From positions 1 to 34,076 of the forward strand of contig JAFDWT010000040.1 of assembly GCA_018268335.1 (NCBI GenBank): a stretch of DNA of 34,076 nt, given 5' to 3'. The notes beneath the pieces were generated by a model. It was not told the DNA's origin and made no database searches. It saw only the letters and a list, made by a program, of their open reading frames with translations. The translations under genes were made by a program, and so were the position numbers. The DNA comes from Armatimonadota bacterium (GTDB lineage Bacteria; Armatimonadota; Fimbriimonadia; Fimbriimonadales; Fimbriimonadaceae). This document shows positions 31,235 through 34,076 of the stretch, piece after piece; position 1 is the first letter of the stretch; every line of letters starts with the position of its first letter.

Positions 31235-32469
31235 CTCAGCAGCCGGGTCGGACTTTCGAGGTACTCGCGGACTTTGTTCATGAACCGGGCTCCGACGGCG
31301 CCGTCGACCACGCGGTGGTCGAACGAGCCGGTCATGTTCATCTTCCACCGGGCCTCGAATTCATCGTCCTCGGTCACCACGGCCACGCGCTTGGCGGTGC
31401 CGATGGCGACGATTGCCGCGTTGGGCGCGTTGATAATCGCGCCGAAATCGTCGACATCGAGCATCCCCATGTTGCTGATGCTGAAAGTCGAGCCGATCAG
31501 TTCGTCCGGTCCAAGCTTGTTGTCGCGGGCTTTGCCGGCCAGGCTGCGGCTGGCCGCGGATATCTGGCGCAGAGTCATTTGGTCGGCGTTCTTCATCACC
31601 GGGACGGTCAACCCGTCCTCCAGCGCGACGGCCATGCCGATGTTCACGGCTCCGTATTGCAGCAGATGGTCGCCCTGATAGGTGCTGTTGACGACCGGCA
31701 TGTCGCGCAGCGCCAGGGCGCAGGCGCGGATAACGAAGTCGTTGACGCTGATCTTGCCGCCCTCTTCTTCCTTAAAAGCTTCGCGGATGGCGTGGATTTT
31801 CTCCAAATCAACTTCCACTCGGACATAGAAGTGGGGGACTTGCTGCTTGCTGGCCGTCGTCCGCTGCGCCGTGATCTGGCGGAGCCGGTTGAGCTTGACC
31901 ACCTGGTCTTCGGCGGTCGCGGCGACTACGGCTGGAGCGACCGGTGCGAGCGACGGCAACTTCGTGCCGCCCGAGGCGATCGCGGCGCGGACGTCTTTCT
32001 CAACAATCCTGCCTCCGGGGCCCGTACCGACGACAGAAGTCAAAGAGACCCCAGCCTCGGCCGCAATGCGCTTGGCCAGCGGGCTCGCCTTGATGCGGCC
32101 AGTGGTCTCCACGGCAGCGGGCATTGCTGCGGCAACGGCGGCTGCGACTGGAGCCGCTTCAACAGGCGTTTCGGCAACGGCAGTCGTGGTAGCCGCTGCA
32201 GAGCCCGAACCCCAACCTGCCGGCAACGATTCACCAGCTTTCAAGATCACGGCGATCGGGCGGCCGACAGGCACGGTCTCTCCAGCCTGAAGCAAAAAGC
32301 CAGTCAACGCACCACTGCCCGGGCTTTCCAGTTCCAGCGTGGCCTTGTCGGTCTGGATCGTGCCGATCACTTCGCCTGACTTCACGGTCTCGCCGTCTTT
32401 CTTCAGCCATTCCAGGAGGGTGCCCTCCTCCATTCCGTCGCCCATCTTGGGCATGATCACTTCGGTCAT
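31231..32469 (-). CDS. Dihydrolipoamide acyltransferase, E2 of a 2-oxo acid dehydrogenase complex
   Basis: The 412-residue E2 core subunit carries acyl groups on lipoyl-lysine and transfers them to CoA. The N-terminal lipoyl domain (1-77) has the modified K42 in IQTDKATLELESPG. An Ala/Thr/Pro-rich linker leads to the E1/E3-binding domain at about 126-163 (KASPLAKRIAAEAGVSLTSV, GTGPGGRIVEKDV). The catalytic domain ends with SFDHRVVDGAVGARFMNKV, containing the H385-x3-D389-G active site. It could serve pyruvate or branched-chain dehydrogenase; the partners are not adjacent. It lies 65 nt downstream of the ROK kinase on the same strand. Confidence 0.93.
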   Translation of the reverse strand: MTEVIMPKMGDGMEEGTLLEWLKKDGETVKSGEVIGTIQTDKATLELESPGSGALTGFLLQAGETVPVGRPIAVILKAGESLPAGWGSGSAAATTTAVAETPVEAAPVAAAVAAAMPAAVETTGRIKASPLAKRIAAEAGVSLTSVVGTGPGGRIVEKDVRAAIASGGTKLPSLAPVAPAVVAATAEDQVVKLNRLRQITAQRTTASKQQVPHFYVRVEVDLEKIHAIREAFKEEEGGKISVNDFVIRACALALRDMPVVNSTYQGDHLLQYGAVNIGMAVALEDGLTVPVMKNADQMTLRQISAASRSLAGKARDNKLGPDELIGSTFSISNMGMLDVDDFGAIINAPNAAIVAIGTAKRVAVVTEDDEFEARWKMNMTGSFDHRVVDGAVGARFMNKVREYLESPTRLLS

Positions 32470-32534
32470 TTGCCAGCCTGCTCGCGGCGGTCAGGATACC
32501 TTCTGCATTCGGGTCCTTCAGGGCCAGAGTAGCT

Positions 32535-33548
32535 TCAGCCCAGTGCTTGCAGGGCTAGGGCCGCTCCACCCAGCAAGCCAGCGTCTTCCATGTGCTGGGC
32601 AATGACGATCGAGCAGTCGCCAAAGAGGGACGGGATCGCGCTGTTCTGGGCCTCGTTCTTGAGAGCGTCCATGAAGTAGGGGTGGGCCTTGGCCACTTGC
32701 CCGCCGATCGCCAGTTTGTCCGGCGCAAAGATGTTGATAAAGTTGGCGACTCCTGCTCCGAGCCATTCACCGAACTCGCGCCAGACTTCGAGCGACAAGG
32801 CGTCGCCCTCCGCCGCCGCTTGGCTCAGCATCTTGGGAGTGACTTTGGCAATGTCGCCCTCGGCATACTCAAAAAGCACGGTCTGCCGTCCACGCCGCAT
32901 CTTGTGGGTCACACGCCGGATGATGGCGTCGCGTTGGCAATAGGCCTCGACAGCCCCATAGGTACCGGCGTTGCAATCCAAACCACCCCGCAGGACAGTG
33001 GTGTGGCCCAGCTCGACACCACCCATGTTGCCGCCGACGAGAAGCAACGGCCCAGTAACAGACCCTTGCACGCTGCGCGGCCCAAGGACGACGCCGCCAC
33101 CGATTCCAGTGCCCAGCGTGAGCATGACCAAGCAGTTGGCCTTCCCTTCACCCGAACCGAACATGTACTCGCCCATCGCCGCCGCGTTGGCGTCGTTGGC
33201 CATGGTGATCTTGGTGCCTGTCCTGGCCTCCAGGTCGGCCTTCATCGGCACGTTCTGCCAGTAGTGGAACACACCGTCGATCGTCTCGCCGAAGTTCGGT
33301 GCCCATCTGACGACGCCCGCCGCGTCGTCGATATGTCCGGGAATCGCCATGCCGACGCCCAGTGGAGGGGTAGCCGAGGCGCTGACCGCCTGCTTGACCG
33401 TCAAGGCGACTTGGTCAAGTATCCGCTCGGTGCCGCGCTGGGCCAGGGACTCGTTTTCAAACCGAGAGCCCGCCGGGCTCCCATCTTCATAAAGGGCTTG
33501 GGCACGGACGTTAGTCCCGCCCAGATCGACTCCGACGACGCACCGCAT
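32535..33548 (-). CDS. ROK-family sugar kinase (glucokinase-like)
   Basis: This 337-residue ATP-dependent hexose kinase probably makes glucose 6-phosphate. The N-terminal phosphate loop is VVGVDLGGTNVRA, which sets the start at 33548 rather than the longer frame. GVGMAIPGHID, KITMANDANAAAMGEYMFG, with the catalytic-base Asp, and MLTLGTGIGGGVVLG are the ROK signatures. The zinc-binding site is altered: the His is kept (GVELGHTTV), but the C-x-C-G-x-x-G-C-x-E motif reads CNAGTYGAVE with only the first Cys. APDKLAIGGQVAK is the C-terminal adenosine motif. No clear ribosome site is present. It probably leads a transcript that includes the E2 gene. Confidence 0.9.
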   Translation of the reverse strand: MRCVVGVDLGGTNVRAQALYEDGSPAGSRFENESLAQRGTERILDQVALTVKQAVSASATPPLGVGMAIPGHIDDAAGVVRWAPNFGETIDGVFHYWQNVPMKADLEARTGTKITMANDANAAAMGEYMFGSGEGKANCLVMLTLGTGIGGGVVLGPRSVQGSVTGPLLLVGGNMGGVELGHTTVLRGGLDCNAGTYGAVEAYCQRDAIIRRVTHKMRRGRQTVLFEYAEGDIAKVTPKMLSQAAAEGDALSLEVWREFGEWLGAGVANFINIFAPDKLAIGGQVAKAHPYFMDALKNEAQNSAIPSLFGDCSIVIAQHMEDAGLLGGAALALQALG

Positions 33549-33608
33549 GCTGTGACGTAGGGGAATGTACCCGCCGTCTGTCTTTTGTGCCGCGCCAAAC
33601 GACGTAGC

Positions 33609-33626
33609 ACTGGTAAGGACTGGTAA
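33609..33626 (+). promoter_or_regulatory. Direct repeat upstream of the MoxR gene
   Basis: ACTGGTAA occurs twice, exactly 10 bp apart (33609-33616 and 33619-33626), 22 nt before the TTG start of the MoxR gene. The one-turn spacing resembles the GGCGTTAC pair at 272-289 and may mark a protein-binding site. Confidence 0.35.
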
Positions 33627-33647
33627 TTTGGTTCTTAGAGGGATGCT

Positions 33648-34076
33648 TTGACTCAAGCTGAAGTTGCTCAACTATCGCTGCGCATGACCGAACAGATCGG
33701 CCGCGCCATTGTCGGAAAGAAAGAAACGATCGCGGACACCGTCCTCGCCCTGCTCTGCGGGGGCCACGTCTTGATCGAAGACGTCCCAGGTGTGGGTAAG
33801 ACGACACTGGCCAAGGCCGTGGCCAAGACGATCGGCGGCGAGTTCCGTCGCATCCAGTTCACACCCGACCTTTTGCCGAGCGACATCACCGGCTCGTCGA
33901 TCTATAACCAGAACGCCCAGGAGTTCGAATTCCGCGGCGGCCCCCTCTTTGCCAACGTCGTCCTTGTCGACGAAGTCAACCGCGCCACGCCGAAGACACA
34001 ATCGGCCCTCCTGGAGGCGATGGAGGAGCACCAGGTATCTAGCGACGGCGTGACGCACAAGTTGCCCGACCCGTTC
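33648..34076 (+). CDS. MoxR-family AAA+ ATPase (3' truncated by window edge)
   Basis: Only the first 143 codons are present. MoxR proteins are ATP-driven chaperones that mature metalloenzymes or surface proteins and are usually encoded before a DUF58 and von Willebrand-A protein. Here the partners would lie beyond the window. The N-terminus [20 protein letters not shown] leads to IVGKKETI, Walker A in [35 protein letters not shown], Walker B in [20 protein letters not shown], and EAMEEHQVS. The start is the TTG at 33648, with AGAGGG at correct spacing; the ATG at 33644 is out of frame and meets a stop at once. The in-frame ATG at 33684 would lose the first helix. Confidence 0.93.
   Translation, partial: MTQAEVAQLSLRMTEQIGRAIVGKKETIADTVLALLCGGHVLIEDVPGVGKTTLAKAVAKTIGGEFRRIQFTPDLLPSDITGSSIYNQNAQEFEFRGGPLFANVVLVDEVNRATPKTQSALLEAMEEHQVSSDGVTHKLPDPF

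Noticed and set aside
1-34076. CRISPR arrays, insertion sequences, prophage genes and rRNA
   Set aside because: No regularly spaced repeats, transposase or integrase motifs, phage structural proteins or rRNA stretches were seen on either strand.

Overview
The window looks like chromosomal DNA of a GC-rich, outer-membrane-bearing bacterium, probably of the Armatimonadota (Fimbriimonadia-like). This is inferred from a PEP-CTERM surface protein, an OstA/LptD-type outer-membrane protein, an Asp-box propeller protein and a DUF885 peptidase, a mix common in that group. No rRNA or typing marker is present, so the placement is tentative. No phage, IS, CRISPR, rRNA or functional tRNA was found.

Layout. 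1-250: end of EF-Tu and a textbook terminator. 250-2450: PEP-CTERM protein, then convergent O-methyltransferase and GNAT genes. 2.5-3.9 kb: 6-phosphogluconate dehydrogenase and gluconokinase, translationally coupled. 3.9-4.06 kb: two related hairpins in inverted orientation. 4.1-7.0 kb (minus): acyl-CoA dehydrogenase, SGNH hydrolase and dipeptide epimerase, joined by ATGA overlaps. 7.1-7.9 kb: ArsR-SRPBCC pair. 7.9-9.6 kb (minus): DUF885 peptidase. 9.6-13.9 kb (plus): zincless Fpg-type glycosylase, a NodB-like lipoprotein with missing catalytic residues, and an 860-residue exported propeller protein. 14.1-15.0 kb (minus): exported protein with an internal duplication. 15.1-16.0 kb: SdpR/SdpI-like pair. 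16.0-20.4 kb (minus): exported helical protein and DnaE. 20.5-22.5 kb (minus): glycogen debranching enzyme. 22.7-26.9 kb: small conserved-looking protein, OstA/LptD-like protein, and divergently an ECF sigma factor with two membrane proteins. 26.9-30.4 kb: GlnD and two TrkA-type NAD-binding proteins. 30.4-31.2 kb: an AT-richer accessory gene resembling double-CXXCG immunity proteins. 31.2-33.5 kb (minus): ROK sugar kinase and a dihydrolipoamide acyltransferase E2. 33.6 kb to the end: start of a MoxR ATPase.

The most general observation concerns gene starts. At least six genes without a Shine-Dalgarno sequence have a TAnnnT box (often TAGAAT) 6-10 nt before the start codon, which suggests widespread leaderless transcription. 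The most unusual non-coding element is the inverted hairpin pair at 3914-4056. Its stems differ by compensatory changes and share a bulged base.
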